Below, piece by piece: positions 8,202-18,124 of a DNA stretch of 64,000 nt. The position numbers and the translations under genes are program-made. Location: positions 5,022,001 to 5,086,000 of the forward strand of contig NZ_CP135079.1 in NCBI RefSeq assembly GCF_032121415.1. Direction: 5' to 3'. The DNA is from Streptomyces parvus (GTDB lineage Bacteria; Actinomycetota; Actinomycetes; Streptomycetales; Streptomycetaceae). Every line of letters begins with the position of its first letter. Position 1 is the stretch's first letter. The notes under the pieces are model-generated. The model made no database searches. It saw only the letters and a program-made list of their open reading frames with translations, and was not told the origin of the DNA.

Positions 8202-9026
8202 GTGAAGGCGACGGATCGACGAGGGGCGGAACCCAGGGTGAGTGCGTCAGGCACCGCGGCGGGCGGAAAGGTGGAGCGGCTGCTCCGCCAGGTGACCCCC
8301 GGGCGTTACGACGCCTACGAGGAACTGCTCTCCGCTGTCGCCGAGGGCCGGATCTGGATGCTGCTCTGGCACGGCACGGCCGGCTCGCCGGACGCCCAGT
8401 ACGGAAACATGGAGATCGACGGCCTGGGGTACGCCCCCTGCGTCACCTCCGCCCAGGAGCTCTCCGCCAGTGGCTGGAACCGGGCCCACGAGCTGGTCAC
8501 CGGACGTGAGATCGCCCGCGCCCTCTTCCCCGACCGCTGGGGCATCTGGCTCAACCCGCACGGCCCCGGGGGCGGCGTCGGCATCCCCTGGCTCGATCTG
8601 CGCCGTATCGCGACCGGTCTGGACCGGCTGCCCGCCGGACCGCTCCGGCTGAGCGAACCGGCCATCGAACTCCCGCAGTTCTACGCCCTGCTCACCCAGA
8701 ACGCCCACCGCACCCCCGCGATCCGCTCCCTGCGCCGCGCCTGGGTGCACCCCGCGGTCGGCGTCCCGTATCTCGCGATCGGCCTCGACCTCTACGACAC
8801 CGGCCGCGCCGCCGTCGAATCGGTGCGCGAGATGATGCGGCAGTCGGTCGGCGCTGTCCCCGAGGGGCTGCCGGTCTCCACCGTCGCGCTCTCCGACGAG
8901 TACGACCCGGTCGGCATGTGGCTGCGCGCCAACACCCGCCCGTTCTACGACCGCGAGGCCCACGCCCCGGCGGGCCCCCGGTCTGCCGCCGCCCCGGGCT
9001 ACGGCTACCCGCCGCTCCCTCGCTGA
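8202..9026 (+). CDS. SseB-domain protein, copy 2
   Basis: 274 residues. It shares with the preceding protein the order: N-terminal hydrophobic strand (GRIWMLLWHG), SAQELSASGW, GIWLNPHGPGGGVGIPW, and a C-terminal ending of the form RANTRPFYDREA. The two therefore arose by duplication or are distant tandem paralogues. GTG at 8202 is preceded by GGGAG at good spacing; GTG codons at 8184 and 8238 are alternative starts. Likely cytoplasmic: no signal peptide or membrane helix. It may share a transcript with copy 1 (142-bp gap). Function unknown beyond family. Confidence 0.75.
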   Translation: MKATDRRGAEPRVSASGTAAGGKVERLLRQVTPGRYDAYEELLSAVAEGRIWMLLWHGTAGSPDAQYGNMEIDGLGYAPCVTSAQELSASGWNRAHELVTGREIARALFPDRWGIWLNPHGPGGGVGIPWLDLRRIATGLDRLPAGPLRLSEPAIELPQFYALLTQNAHRTPAIRSLRRAWVHPAVGVPYLAIGLDLYDTGRAAVESVREMMRQSVGAVPEGLPVSTVALSDEYDPVGMWLRANTRPFYDREAHAPAGPRSAAAPGYGYPPLPR

Positions 9027-9137
9027 CTCGAAGGGCCCATCGAAGGCCCCCGCAGGCCTCGCCGACCCGAAGACCCCCGTCGCGGGGGAGAGCTCCGCCC
9101 TCGGTCACCCTCCGTCGAACACCCCTCGATGTCCGGC

Positions 9138-9186
9138 TTGTTAACTTCCCCCGGGAGGATGTCCCGGAACTGGACGGTTTGTTAAC
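9138..9186. promoter_or_regulatory. Two TTGTTAAC repeats upstream of the peptide ABC importer
   Basis: The octamer TTGTTAAC occurs at 9138-9145 and 9179-9186, 41 bp apart. Each contains the palindrome GTTAAC and is preceded by a GTCCGG- or GGACGG-like sequence. AT-rich octamers are rare in this roughly 72% GC background, and both lie within 165 bp of the start codon of the substrate-binding protein gene, so they are candidate operator sites. The regulator is unknown. Confidence 0.45.
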
Positions 9187-9298
9187 TGTCCGGGTCTCGA
9201 CTAGGTCTCACCGCTATCCGGACTGTTCTCTTGCGGTGGGCACCGTCTGTAGTGTGCGGCCATCAAACCTCACCACATGGCGAACCAGGGGTGGACCC

Positions 9299-10969
9299 AT
9301 GCGAATATTCAAGTCCCGGGCTGTCCGGGCGATCACGACAGCGGTCGCTGTCGGTCTGATCGCCACGGGCTGTTCCAGCGATCGGGACGGGGGTGACGCC
9401 AAGGGGGGCGACAAGGACACCTTCGTCTTCGCCGGAGCCGGTGACCCCGGTTCCCTCGACCCGGCCCTCGCGAGCGACGGCGAGACGTTCCGCGTCACCC
9501 GTCAGGCCTTCGAGGCGCTGCTGGAGCACGAGCCCGGCGGCAGCAAGCTCGTCGGCGGTCTCGCCGAGAAGTGGTCGAGCGACGAGGCCGGCAAGGTCTG
9601 GACGTTCAACCTCCGCCAGAACGTCAAGTTCCACGACGGCGAGGCGTTCAACGCCGCCGCGGTCTGCGCGAACTACGACCACTGGTTCAACTGGAAGGGC
9701 ACGTACCAGTCCAGCGCGGTCTCCTACTACTGGCAGACCATCATGGGCGGGTTCGCGAAGAACGAGGACGCCGAGGCGCCCAAGCCCAACTACAAGTCCT
9801 GCACCGCCAAGGACGAGAACACGGCCGTCATCGAGGTGAACGAGCCCTCGGCGAACCTGCCGGGCGGATTCTCCCTCCAGGCGCTCGCGATCCACTCCCC
9901 GAAGGCCATCAAGGAGTACGAGAAGCAGGACGCGACCGCCAAGGGCGACGCGATCACGTACCCCAAGTACAGCCAGGAGGCCGGCACGGTCGCCGGTACC
10001 GGCCCGTACAAGATCGTCAAGTGGAACAAGGGGAACAAGGAAGTCTCCCTGGAGCGCTTCGACGACTACTGGGGCGCCAAGGCCAAGGTGAAGAACCTGG
10101 TCTTCCGCACCATCTCCACCGAGGAGACCCGCCGCCAGGCGCTCCAGGCGGGTGACATCGACGGCTACGACCTGGTCGCGCCGGCCGATGTGACGACGCT
10201 GGAGAAGGAGGGTTACGAGGTCCCGACCCGTGACGTCTTCAACATCTTCTACCTCGGCATGAGCCAGTCGGCGAACCCGGCGCTGAAGAAGCCCGAGGTC
10301 CGTCAGGCGATCACCCACGCCATCGACCGCGAGAACCTCGTCAACACCCAGCTGCCCGAGGGCGGCAAGGTCGCGACCCAGTTCATGCCCGACACGGTTG
10401 CCGGCTACTCGGACAAGGTGAAGACCTACCCGTTCGACACCGCCAAGGCGAAGGACCTCCTCAAGCAGGCCGGCGAGGAGAAGCTCAGCATCGACTTCTG
10501 CTACCCGACCGAGGTCACCCGCCCGTACATGCCTGCCCCGCAGGACATGTTCGAGCTGATGAAGGCCGACCTGGAGAAGGCCGGCATCACCATCAAGCCG
10601 AAGGCCATGAAGTGGGCCCCGGACTACCTGGACGCCACCGAGGCCGGCTCCTGTGCCCTGCACATGCTCGGCTGGACCGGTGACTTCAACGACGGCTACA
10701 ACTTCATCGGCACCTGGTTCGCCGGACCGGACAAGCAGTGGGGCTTCAAGGACCAGAAGGTCTTCGACGCCGTGAACGCCGCTTCCGAGGTCACCGACCC
10801 GGCCGGCCGCACCGAGGCGTACAAGAAGGCCAACGAGGCCATCATGGAGTACGTCCCGGGCGTGCCGATCTCCTCGTCGCCGCCGGCCATCGCGTTCGCC
10901 AAGAACGTCAACCCGCCGAAGGTCTCCCCGCTGACGCAGGAGAACTTCGCCGAGGTCTCCTTCAAGTAA
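9299..10969 (+). CDS. ABC transporter substrate-binding lipoprotein, family 5 (peptide/oligopeptide type)
   Basis: 556 residues. ATG at 9299 begins a lipoprotein signal peptide: basic MRIFKSRAVR, a hydrophobic stretch, then lipobox IATGC with Cys at about residue 23. The mature protein has the SBP_bac_5 layout: FAGAGDPGSLDPALASDGE at the start, WTFNLRQNVKFHDGEAFNAAAV, and VRQAITHAIDRENLV in the second lobe. It would be anchored outside the membrane and deliver peptide-like or nickel-like ligands to the permeases encoded next. First gene of a five-gene operon (SBP, two permeases, two ATPases). Family 5 also includes nickel and sugar binders, so the substrate is inferred. Confidence 0.93.
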   Translation: MRIFKSRAVRAITTAVAVGLIATGCSSDRDGGDAKGGDKDTFVFAGAGDPGSLDPALASDGETFRVTRQAFEALLEHEPGGSKLVGGLAEKWSSDEAGKVWTFNLRQNVKFHDGEAFNAAAVCANYDHWFNWKGTYQSSAVSYYWQTIMGGFAKNEDAEAPKPNYKSCTAKDENTAVIEVNEPSANLPGGFSLQALAIHSPKAIKEYEKQDATAKGDAITYPKYSQEAGTVAGTGPYKIVKWNKGNKEVSLERFDDYWGAKAKVKNLVFRTISTEETRRQALQAGDIDGYDLVAPADVTTLEKEGYEVPTRDVFNIFYLGMSQSANPALKKPEVRQAITHAIDRENLVNTQLPEGGKVATQFMPDTVAGYSDKVKTYPFDTAKAKDLLKQAGEEKLSIDFCYPTEVTRPYMPAPQDMFELMKADLEKAGITIKPKAMKWAPDYLDATEAGSCALHMLGWTGDFNDGYNFIGTWFAGPDKQWGFKDQKVFDAVNAASEVTDPAGRTEAYKKANEAIMEYVPGVPISSSPPAIAFAKNVNPPKVSPLTQENFAEVSFK

Positions 10970-11054
10970 TCGCACACCAGCGGGTCCGCCCGGCCACAGC
11001 AACCAGGTGGCCGGGCGGACCCGCATCGACGCACGTGAGAAAGGGGCATGCGGG

Positions 11055-12059
11055 GTGCTGCGACTCGTCGTAAGAAGACTTCTCCAGCTCATTCCCACCC
11101 TGCTCGGCCTGTCGGTCCTGCTGTTCCTCTGGCTGAACCGACTGCCCGGCGGACCCGCCTCAGCGATCCTGGGCGAGCGGGCCACCGAAGCCGAAGTGGC
11201 GAGAATCAACCGTGCACTCGGGCTCGACGAGCCGGTGCACGTCCAGTACTGGCGCTTCCTCAAGCGCATCTTCGAGCTCGACCTCGGAACCTCCACCCAG
11301 ACCGGCCAGCCGGTGTGGGACGAGTTCGCCCTGCGCTTCCCGGCCACCGTGGAGCTCAGCGTCGCCGCGATCCTGATCGCCGTGGTAGTCGGCATTCCGA
11401 TGGGCTACCTGGCGGCCAAGCACCGCGGCGGCTGGCTCGACGTCGCCTCGGTCTCCGGATCGCTGCTCGGCATCTGCATCCCGGTCTTCTTCCTGGCCAT
11501 GCTGCTGCGCGGGATCTTCTCCGTGGAGCTGGGCTGGTTCCCGAGCCAGGGGCGCCTCACCACCGGTATCAACGCCACCGACGTCACCGGATTCGCGGTG
11601 CTGGACGGGTTGCTGACCGGTGAGCTCGACGCCAGCTGGGACGCGATCACGCACTTGATCCTGCCCGCCGTCGCCCTCGCCTCCATCCCGCTCGCCGTGA
11701 TCGTCCGGATGACCCGGGCCAGCGTCCTGGAGGTGCTCGGCGAGGACTACATCCGTACCGCCGAGTCCAAGGGCCTCGACAAGCGCACCGTGCGCGGCCG
11801 GCACGTGCTGCGCAACGCGCTGCTCCCGGTGATCACCGCGGTCGGCCTGCTGACCGGCAGCCTGCTCTCCGGTGCGGTCCTCACCGAGTCCGTCTTCGAC
11901 TTCGGCGGCATCGGCTCCTTCATCCGTACCGCGATCGACGGCCGCGACTACCCGGTCCTCGTCGGGTTCATTCTCTTCATCGCGATGGTGTACGTGCTGA
12001 TCAACCTGCTGGTCGACCTCGCGTACAGCATCATCGACCCGAGAGTGCGGGTGCACTGA
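11055..12059 (+). CDS. ABC transporter permease, DppB/OppB-like
   Basis: 334 residues from GTG 11055; an in-frame ATG-like start 16 codons upstream is less likely. Starts LRLVVRRLLQLIPTLLGLSVLLF, the first transmembrane helix of the DppB family. About six helices follow, and the EAA-type loop is ...MTRASVLEVLGEDYIRTAESKGL near residue 220. Forms the membrane pore with the DppC-like protein encoded next. The upstream substrate-binding gene ends 85 bp away. Confidence 0.93.
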   Translation: MLRLVVRRLLQLIPTLLGLSVLLFLWLNRLPGGPASAILGERATEAEVARINRALGLDEPVHVQYWRFLKRIFELDLGTSTQTGQPVWDEFALRFPATVELSVAAILIAVVVGIPMGYLAAKHRGGWLDVASVSGSLLGICIPVFFLAMLLRGIFSVELGWFPSQGRLTTGINATDVTGFAVLDGLLTGELDASWDAITHLILPAVALASIPLAVIVRMTRASVLEVLGEDYIRTAESKGLDKRTVRGRHVLRNALLPVITAVGLLTGSLLSGAVLTESVFDFGGIGSFIRTAIDGRDYPVLVGFILFIAMVYVLINLLVDLAYSIIDPRVRVH

Positions 12060-12060
12060 C

Positions 12061-13023
12061 GTGACGATCCTGACCAACACAGCAGACAAGATCGACCGTC
12101 TTGCCGAGCTGACCCAGAGCAACGAGAGCGTCAGCGGCAGCAGCCTGTGGCGCGAGGCGTTCCGGCGCATGCGCTCCAGCAAGATGGCGATCATCGGCGC
12201 GGCCATCATCGCCGCGTTCATCCTGGTCGCCGTCGTCGGGCCGATGCTGGCCCCGCACGGGGCGACCGCGCAGAACTGGCGCAGCGAGGTCTTCCCCAAC
12301 CAGGGCAAGTTCGTCGGCATGCGCGGCGAGAACTGGTTCGGCCTGGACCACCTGGGCCGCGACATGTTCTCCCGCTGGCTCGTCGGCGCCCGGCAGACGC
12401 TGCTCGTCGGTGTGGTCTCCATGCTCATCGGCCTGATCGTCGGCGCGCTCGTCGGTGTGCTCTCCGGAGCCGCCGCCACCCTCGGCGGCAAGGCCGGGCA
12501 GCGCGTCGACACCGTGATCATGCGCTTCACCGACATCATGCTGTCGCTGCCCTCGCTGCTGCTCGCGGTCTCCATCGCCGCCGTGCTCGGCCAGTCGCTG
12601 ACCACCGTGATGATCGCCGTGGGTGTCGTCCAGATCCCCATCTTCGCCCGCCTGCTGCGCGGTTCGATGCTGGTGCAGGGCGGCTCGGACTACGTGCTCG
12701 CCGCGAAGGCGGTCGGCATCCGGCGCAAGCGGATCGTGCTCACGCAGATCCTGCCGAACTCGCTGAGCCCCGTGATCGTCCAGGCCACCCTGAGCCTGGC
12801 CACCGCGATCATCGAGGCCGCGGCCCTGTCCTACCTGGGGCTCGGCAACCCCGATCCGGCCGTTCCCGAGTGGGGCGTGATGCTCTCCCAGGCGCAGCGC
12901 TTCTTCGACAACGAGCCGATGATGGCCGCCTATCCGGCCATCGGGATCATCATCACCGCCCTCGGCTTCACCCTGCTCGGCGAGGCCATGCGCGAAGCCC
13001 TCGACCCGAAGTTGCGAGGCTGA
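12061..13023 (+). CDS. ABC transporter permease, DppC/OppC-like
   Basis: 320 residues. The GTG start lies one base after the stop of the DppB-like gene, so the two are translationally coupled. It has the OppC N-terminal helix (MAIIGAAIIAAFILVAVVGP) with a short cytoplasmic leader, then five core helices and the family motif SYLGLGNPDPAVPEWG near residue 255. Partner of the DppB-like permease in a peptide-type importer. Confidence 0.93.
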   Translation: MTILTNTADKIDRLAELTQSNESVSGSSLWREAFRRMRSSKMAIIGAAIIAAFILVAVVGPMLAPHGATAQNWRSEVFPNQGKFVGMRGENWFGLDHLGRDMFSRWLVGARQTLLVGVVSMLIGLIVGALVGVLSGAAATLGGKAGQRVDTVIMRFTDIMLSLPSLLLAVSIAAVLGQSLTTVMIAVGVVQIPIFARLLRGSMLVQGGSDYVLAAKAVGIRRKRIVLTQILPNSLSPVIVQATLSLATAIIEAAALSYLGLGNPDPAVPEWGVMLSQAQRFFDNEPMMAAYPAIGIIITALGFTLLGEAMREALDPKLRG

Positions 13024-13029
13024 AGTCCC

Positions 13030-14018
<989 letters not shown>

Positions 14019-14022
<4 letters not shown>

Positions 14023-15236
14023 GCCTTCTCGAACTGGACGACGTCAAAGTCCACTTCCCGGTCAAGAAGGGACTCTTCTTCGACCGGACGGTGGGCCACG
14101 TCTACGCGGTCGACGGCGTCTCGCTGTCCATCGAGGCCGGTCAGACGTACGGACTGGTCGGCGAGTCGGGCTGCGGCAAGACGACGCTCGGCCGGGCGGT
14201 CCTGCGGCTGAACGACATCACCGACGGCGGGGTCGTCTTCGACGGCACCGACCTGGCGAAGCTGCCCTCCGAGGAGATGCGGGCCTTCCGCCGCCGCCTC
14301 CAGATGGTCTTCCAGGACCCGCTGGGCAGCCTCAACCCCCGGCAGAACATCGAGTCGATCCTGTCCGAGGGCATGGCCGCCCACGGCATCGGCAAGGACC
14401 AGACGGAGCGCCGGGAGAAGATCAAGGACATCCTGGCCAAGGTGGGCCTGCCGTCCAACGCGCTCTCCCGCTACCCGCACGAGTTCTCCGGCGGCCAGCG
14501 CCAGCGCATCGGCATCGCCCGCGCGCTGGTCCTGGAGCCGGACGTGATCATCTGCGACGAGCCGGTCTCCGCGCTCGACGTCTCGGTCCAGGCGCAGGTC
14601 ATCAACCTGCTGGAGGAGCTCCAGGAGTCCCTCGGCCTGACCTACCTGGTGATCGCGCACGACCTCGCGGTCGTCCGGCACATCTCGGACGTCATCGGGG
14701 TGATGTACCTCGGCGGGCTCGTCGAGGAGGCCCCGAGCGACGCGCTGTACGCGGGGCCCCGGCACCCGTACACCAAGGCGCTGATGTCGGCCGTCCCGGT
14801 GCCCGATCCCGAGGTCGAGGACCGCCGCGAGCGCATCCTCCTCCACGGCGACCTGCCCTCCCCGGCGAACCCGCCGGCCGGCTGCCGCTTCCACACCCGC
14901 TGCCCGTGGGTGCAGGAGACCAAGTGCGCCACGGAGCGCCCGCCGCTGCTGGACACCGGCGACGGGCACAAGGTGGCCTGCCACTTCACGGCCGAGATCG
15001 AGGCCGGCACGGTGCAGCAGACCCTGGCGACCGGCATCGAGGCGGTCACGGGGACGGAGACCCTCGCGGCCGAGGCCGTCGAGGTCTCGGAGGGCGAGAC
15101 CGCGGCCGAGGCCCCGGCCGACGCCCCCGGGAAGGAGCCCGCGACCGTACCGGCCCAGGCCGACGCGGAGGCCGAGGACGCCGAGAAGGGGACGGCGGAC
15201 GCCGCCAAGAAGGCGGAGGGCAGCCCCAAGGCCTAG
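14019..15236 (+). CDS. ABC transporter ATP-binding protein, DppF/OppF-like, with long acidic Ala-rich tail
   Basis: 405 residues; the ATGA overlap with the preceding gene indicates coupling. Walker A GESGCGKT, signature FSGGQRQRIGIARAL, Walker B VIICDEPVSALDV, and the C-terminal HTRCPWVQETKC cysteine motif. The normal family fold ends near residue 335. About 70 more residues follow, rich in Ala, Glu, Thr and Pro (AAEAPADAPGKEPATVPAQA) with no hydrophobic segment. This tail is a probably disordered extension of unknown role. Last gene of the importer operon. Confidence 0.93.
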
Positions 15237-15265
15237 GGGGCGTCCGGGACCGGCACAATTGCCCG

Positions 15266-15937
15266 GTGCTCACCGAACTGTTCACGCCCTCCGTCCAGCA
15301 TGCGCTCGACCTCGTCGGGATCTTCGTCTTCGCGATCTCGGGCGCCCTGCTCGCCGTCCGCAAGAACTTCGATGTCTTCGGCATCGCGGTTCTCGCGGAG
15401 GTGACAGCGCTCGGCGGAGGGCTGTTCCGTGATGTCATGATCGGCGCGATCCCGCCCGCCGCCTTCACCGACCTCGGCTACTTCATCACCCCGCTGTTCG
15501 CCGCCGGCCTGGTCTTCTTCCTCCACCCGCACGTGGAGCGCATCCAGGTCGGCGTCAACGTCTTCGACGCGGCGGGGCTCGGCCTGTTCTGTGTGACCGG
15601 CACGGTCAAGGCGTACGAGTACGGCCTCGGGCTCACCGCGTCCGCCGCGCTCGGCCTGGCCACGGCGGTCGGCGGCGGTGTGCTGCGCGACGTCCTCGCC
15701 AACGAGGTCCCCTCGCTGCTGCGCTGGGACCGCGACCTGTACGCGGTGCCCGCGATCGTCGGCGCGACCATGGTGGTCCTGTGCATCCGCTTCGACACCC
15801 TGAACGCGCTGACCAGCGGGATGGCGGTGATCGCCGCGTTCGTCCTGCGGCTGCTGGCGCTGCGCTTCCACTGGCGGGCGCCCCGCGCCTACAACCGGTC
15901 CTCCGCGCGGGCCGAGGAGGGCTCGGCGGCGACCTAG
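15266..15937 (+). CDS. TRIC-type cation channel family membrane protein (former UPF0126)
   Basis: 223 residues from GTG 15266. It has seven hydrophobic helices and two internal repeats, each with the glycine-rich pore motif and RD: TALGGGLFRDVMIG and TAVGGGVLRDVLANEVP. Bacterial members of this family are trimeric cation channels related to TRIC. It starts 29 bp after the ABC importer operon, so it may be read as its last gene, though no functional link is evident. Confidence 0.9.
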   Translation: MLTELFTPSVQHALDLVGIFVFAISGALLAVRKNFDVFGIAVLAEVTALGGGLFRDVMIGAIPPAAFTDLGYFITPLFAAGLVFFLHPHVERIQVGVNVFDAAGLGLFCVTGTVKAYEYGLGLTASAALGLATAVGGGVLRDVLANEVPSLLRWDRDLYAVPAIVGATMVVLCIRFDTLNALTSGMAVIAAFVLRLLALRFHWRAPRAYNRSSARAEEGSAAT

Positions 15938-16004
15938 CCCGGCGGTGCGCCCGCCATGATTCGGCAACGAAAAAGCTACCGCTCAGTAATGCAATGGATG
16001 TACC

Positions 16005-16895
16005 GTGCATGCCATGGCACAGGCAGCGACTGAGGCAGTGACCGGAGCGGCGCGGACCGCACCGGCGACCATCGGCGACAGCGAGTTCGACCGGGACACG
16101 GCGGTCACCCTGCGCGAGGAGGGCGTCTACGACGCCGAGCTCTCCGCGGGCTGGACGATCATCCACGCCGTCAACGGCGGCTATCTGCTGGCCCTGCTCG
16201 GCCGGGCGCTGGGCGAGGCCCTGCCGCACCCCGACCCGTTCTCCGTCTCGGCGCACTACCTCACCGCCTCCGTGCCCGGCCCCGCGGTGATCCGCACCCA
16301 GGCCGTCCGGACCGGCCGCACCCTCTCCACGGGTCAGGCCTCCCTCTTCCAGTACGCGGAGGACGGCAGCGAGGTCGAGCGCATCCGGGTCCTGGCCACC
16401 TACGGCGACCTGGACACGCTCCCCGACGACGTCCGCACCACGGCCCTGCCGCCCGCCATGCCCGGCCGGGACCACTGCCTCGGCGCGGCCGACGGCGACG
16501 CCCCGATCCCCGGCAGCTCCGCCATCACCGAGCGCCTCGACATCAAGCTCGACCCGGCCACCGTCGGCTGGGCGATCGGCGCCCCTTCCGGCAAGGGCGA
16601 GATGCGCGGCTGGTTCGGCCTGGCCGACGGCCGTGACCCGGACCCGCTGTCGCTGCTGCTCACCGTGGACGCCCTGCCGCCGACCTCGTTCGAGCTGGGC
16701 CTGACCGGCTGGACCCCCACCGTCGAGCTGACCACCCATATCCGCTGCCGCCCCGCGCCCGGCCCGCTGCGCGTCGCCATCACCACCCGGAACCTCGCGG
16801 GCGGCTTCCTGGAGGAGGACGCCGAGGTCTGGGACAGTGCCGACCGCCTCGTCGCCCAGTCCCGCCAGCTCGCCAAGGCCCCGCGCACCGCGTAG
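16005..16895 (+). CDS. Acyl-CoA thioesterase-like protein (double hotdog, TesB-like)
   Basis: 296 residues. The N-terminal half has the hotdog motif WTIIHAVNGGYLLALLGRAL followed by HPDPFSVSAHYLTASVPGPAVI, typical of the thioesterase/TesB_N group. The C-terminal half (GWFGLADGRDPDPLSLLLTVDALPP) is the second hotdog with the conserved Asp. Likely hydrolyses acyl-CoA in the cytoplasm; chain-length preference cannot be read. Start is GTG 16005 or ATG 16014. The gene precedes a FabR/DesT-like regulator gene, consistent with lipid metabolism. Confidence 0.8.
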   Translation: MHAMAQAATEAVTGAARTAPATIGDSEFDRDTAVTLREEGVYDAELSAGWTIIHAVNGGYLLALLGRALGEALPHPDPFSVSAHYLTASVPGPAVIRTQAVRTGRTLSTGQASLFQYAEDGSEVERIRVLATYGDLDTLPDDVRTTALPPAMPGRDHCLGAADGDAPIPGSSAITERLDIKLDPATVGWAIGAPSGKGEMRGWFGLADGRDPDPLSLLLTVDALPPTSFELGLTGWTPTVELTTHIRCRPAPGPLRVAITTRNLAGGFLEEDAEVWDSADRLVAQSRQLAKAPRTA

Positions 16896-17357
16896 CCGCC
16901 CCGGGGGTGCCGCCCCACCTTCGGACCTGCCGAGCGCCTCGACGTTCCCGTACGCATCATCTGCCGGGGCGTCGGGGCGCTTTCGGCTGTCCGGTGTCCG
17001 CGAGGTCGGGTGCGGTGGTGGTCATGTACGTGTCCCTTCCGGTGTGCAGGGCGCCGGCCGGTCGGCCGGTGGGTCCGGGCGGCTCCTCGGTGGATGACGG
17101 TGCGGTGCGGTCGAGCGGAGCGCCGTGGCCGCGAGATGCCCGGCGTGCGGCAACGGAACGTTGCGGCCGGTGCGGGGGCCCCGATGAGCCTTCTGCCGGC
17201 CCAACTCTGTGGTCGATACGGGAGAGCTTTGGGCACCGGCAACTCATGTCAAGAAGCGTCGGGGGAGGGTGAAGTCGGCCCCTGCCCGTGGGGCCTTCCG
17301 GTGAACAGGGCGATCAGCCGGTCCTCCTGGGGCCGGACGTCGTGAGCCGGAAGCGGG
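16896..17357. other. Intergenic region between thioesterase and TetR genes
   Basis: This 462-bp gap separates convergent genes. It contains one short minus-strand ORF with a plausible ribosome-binding site (16957-17025, listed separately). The remaining open frames are Arg/Pro-rich and look non-coding. No clear hairpin terminator or tRNA was seen. Confidence 0.4.
16957..17025 (-). CDS. Possible 22-residue small ORF or gene remnant
   Basis: ATG at 17025 on the minus strand is preceded by GGAAGGGA at 9-nt spacing and encodes MTTTAPDLADTGQPKAPRRP plus two residues before TGA. It reads like the polar N-terminal leader of a larger protein, so it may be the 5' remnant of a deleted gene rather than a functional peptide. 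No homologue recognised. Confidence 0.25.
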   Translation of the reverse strand: MTTTAPDLADTGQPKAPRRPGR

Positions 17358-18008
17358 TCAGGTGCGGGCGATGCCGTCCGGCGCCGCCTCGTCCAGCCAG
17401 TGCGCCCGGCCGATGGTGACCAGCCGCAGGCGTCGCCGGGCCACCCGGACGGCCTCAGCCTCGCCCTCCGGCCCGGCCTCCAGCAGGGTCGACGCGGTGA
17501 TCACCATGTGGTCCACATAGAGGCCGCCGAGCATCAGCAGATCCTCCTCGCTCCAGCCCGCGGACCCCGGCTCCTGGCCGAGCGCGCACGCCACCTCCTC
17601 GGCGAACCGCCGCAGCTGCGCCGCGATCGCCGCGCGCACCGCGCCGACCCCGCCGTGCTGCTCACGCGCGATGAACCGGAAGTGGGCGGGCTGCGCGCCG
17701 ACATGGCGCGCTATCACCGCCACACTGCGGTCCAGCCGCTCCTCGCTGTCGCCCGTCTCCGCGAGCACCGCGGCGATCAGCCCGTGCAGGCTGCCCAGCG
17801 TCTCCTCCACCAGGGCGACGCCGAGCGCGGCGGTGTCCTCGAAGTGCCGGTAGAAGGCCGTCGGCGTGACCCCGGCGGCCCGGGTCACCTCCCGCAGCCC
17901 CAGGCTGCTCAGACTCTGGTGCTCCAGGAGGGCGAGCGCCGCGTCCAGGAGGGCCCGGCGCGTCCTGAGCTTCTGGGTCTGGCGGATTCCGGCGGGAGTG
18001 TGACTCAT
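17358..18008 (-). CDS. TetR-family repressor, FabR/DesT-like
   Basis: 216 residues. The N-terminal helix-turn-helix (TRRALLDAALALLEH, then SLGLREVTRAAGVTPTAFYR, HFEDTAALGVALVEE) closely follows the pattern of FabR and DesT, regulators of unsaturated fatty acid synthesis that sense acyl-CoA pools (established for those proteins). The C-terminal domain is all-helical ligand binding. Divergent from two small membrane-protein genes; two similar operator-like repeats lie between. No desaturase gene is in the window, so the regulon is inferred. Confidence 0.85.
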   Translation of the reverse strand: MSHTPAGIRQTQKLRTRRALLDAALALLEHQSLSSLGLREVTRAAGVTPTAFYRHFEDTAALGVALVEETLGSLHGLIAAVLAETGDSEERLDRSVAVIARHVGAQPAHFRFIAREQHGGVGAVRAAIAAQLRRFAEEVACALGQEPGSAGWSEEDLLMLGGLYVDHMVITASTLLEAGPEGEAEAVRVARRRLRLVTIGRAHWLDEAAPDGIART

Positions 18009-18014
18009 GCCATT

Positions 18015-18036
18015 CAGTAAACAACCGTTCTCCGAG
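18015..18036. promoter_or_regulatory. Operator-like repeat 1 for the TetR regulator
   Basis: 22 bp immediately upstream of the TetR start codon, matching the repeat at 18071-18092 at 17 of 22 positions (shared core CAGT.AACA..CGT.CTCCGA). It has partial dyad symmetry of the form GAAC/GTT. The position over the start region fits autorepression. Confidence 0.6.
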
Positions 18037-18070
18037 ATGAGGGAAGAGTGCCGGGTTTAGACTTTGGAGT

Positions 18071-18092
18071 CAGTGAACACTCGTACTCCGAA
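18071..18092. promoter_or_regulatory. Operator-like repeat 2 for the TetR regulator
   Basis: Second copy of the 22-bp element, 56 bp from the first. It contains AGTGAACACT, itself an AGTG/CACT dyad, and resembles the AGTGAAC half-site I recall for DesT. It lies 33 bp before the divergent small membrane-protein gene, so one regulator could control both directions. Confidence 0.6.
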
Positions 18093-18124
18093 CGGCTTTC
18101 GTCGTCGCACAGAGAGGTTCCGCC

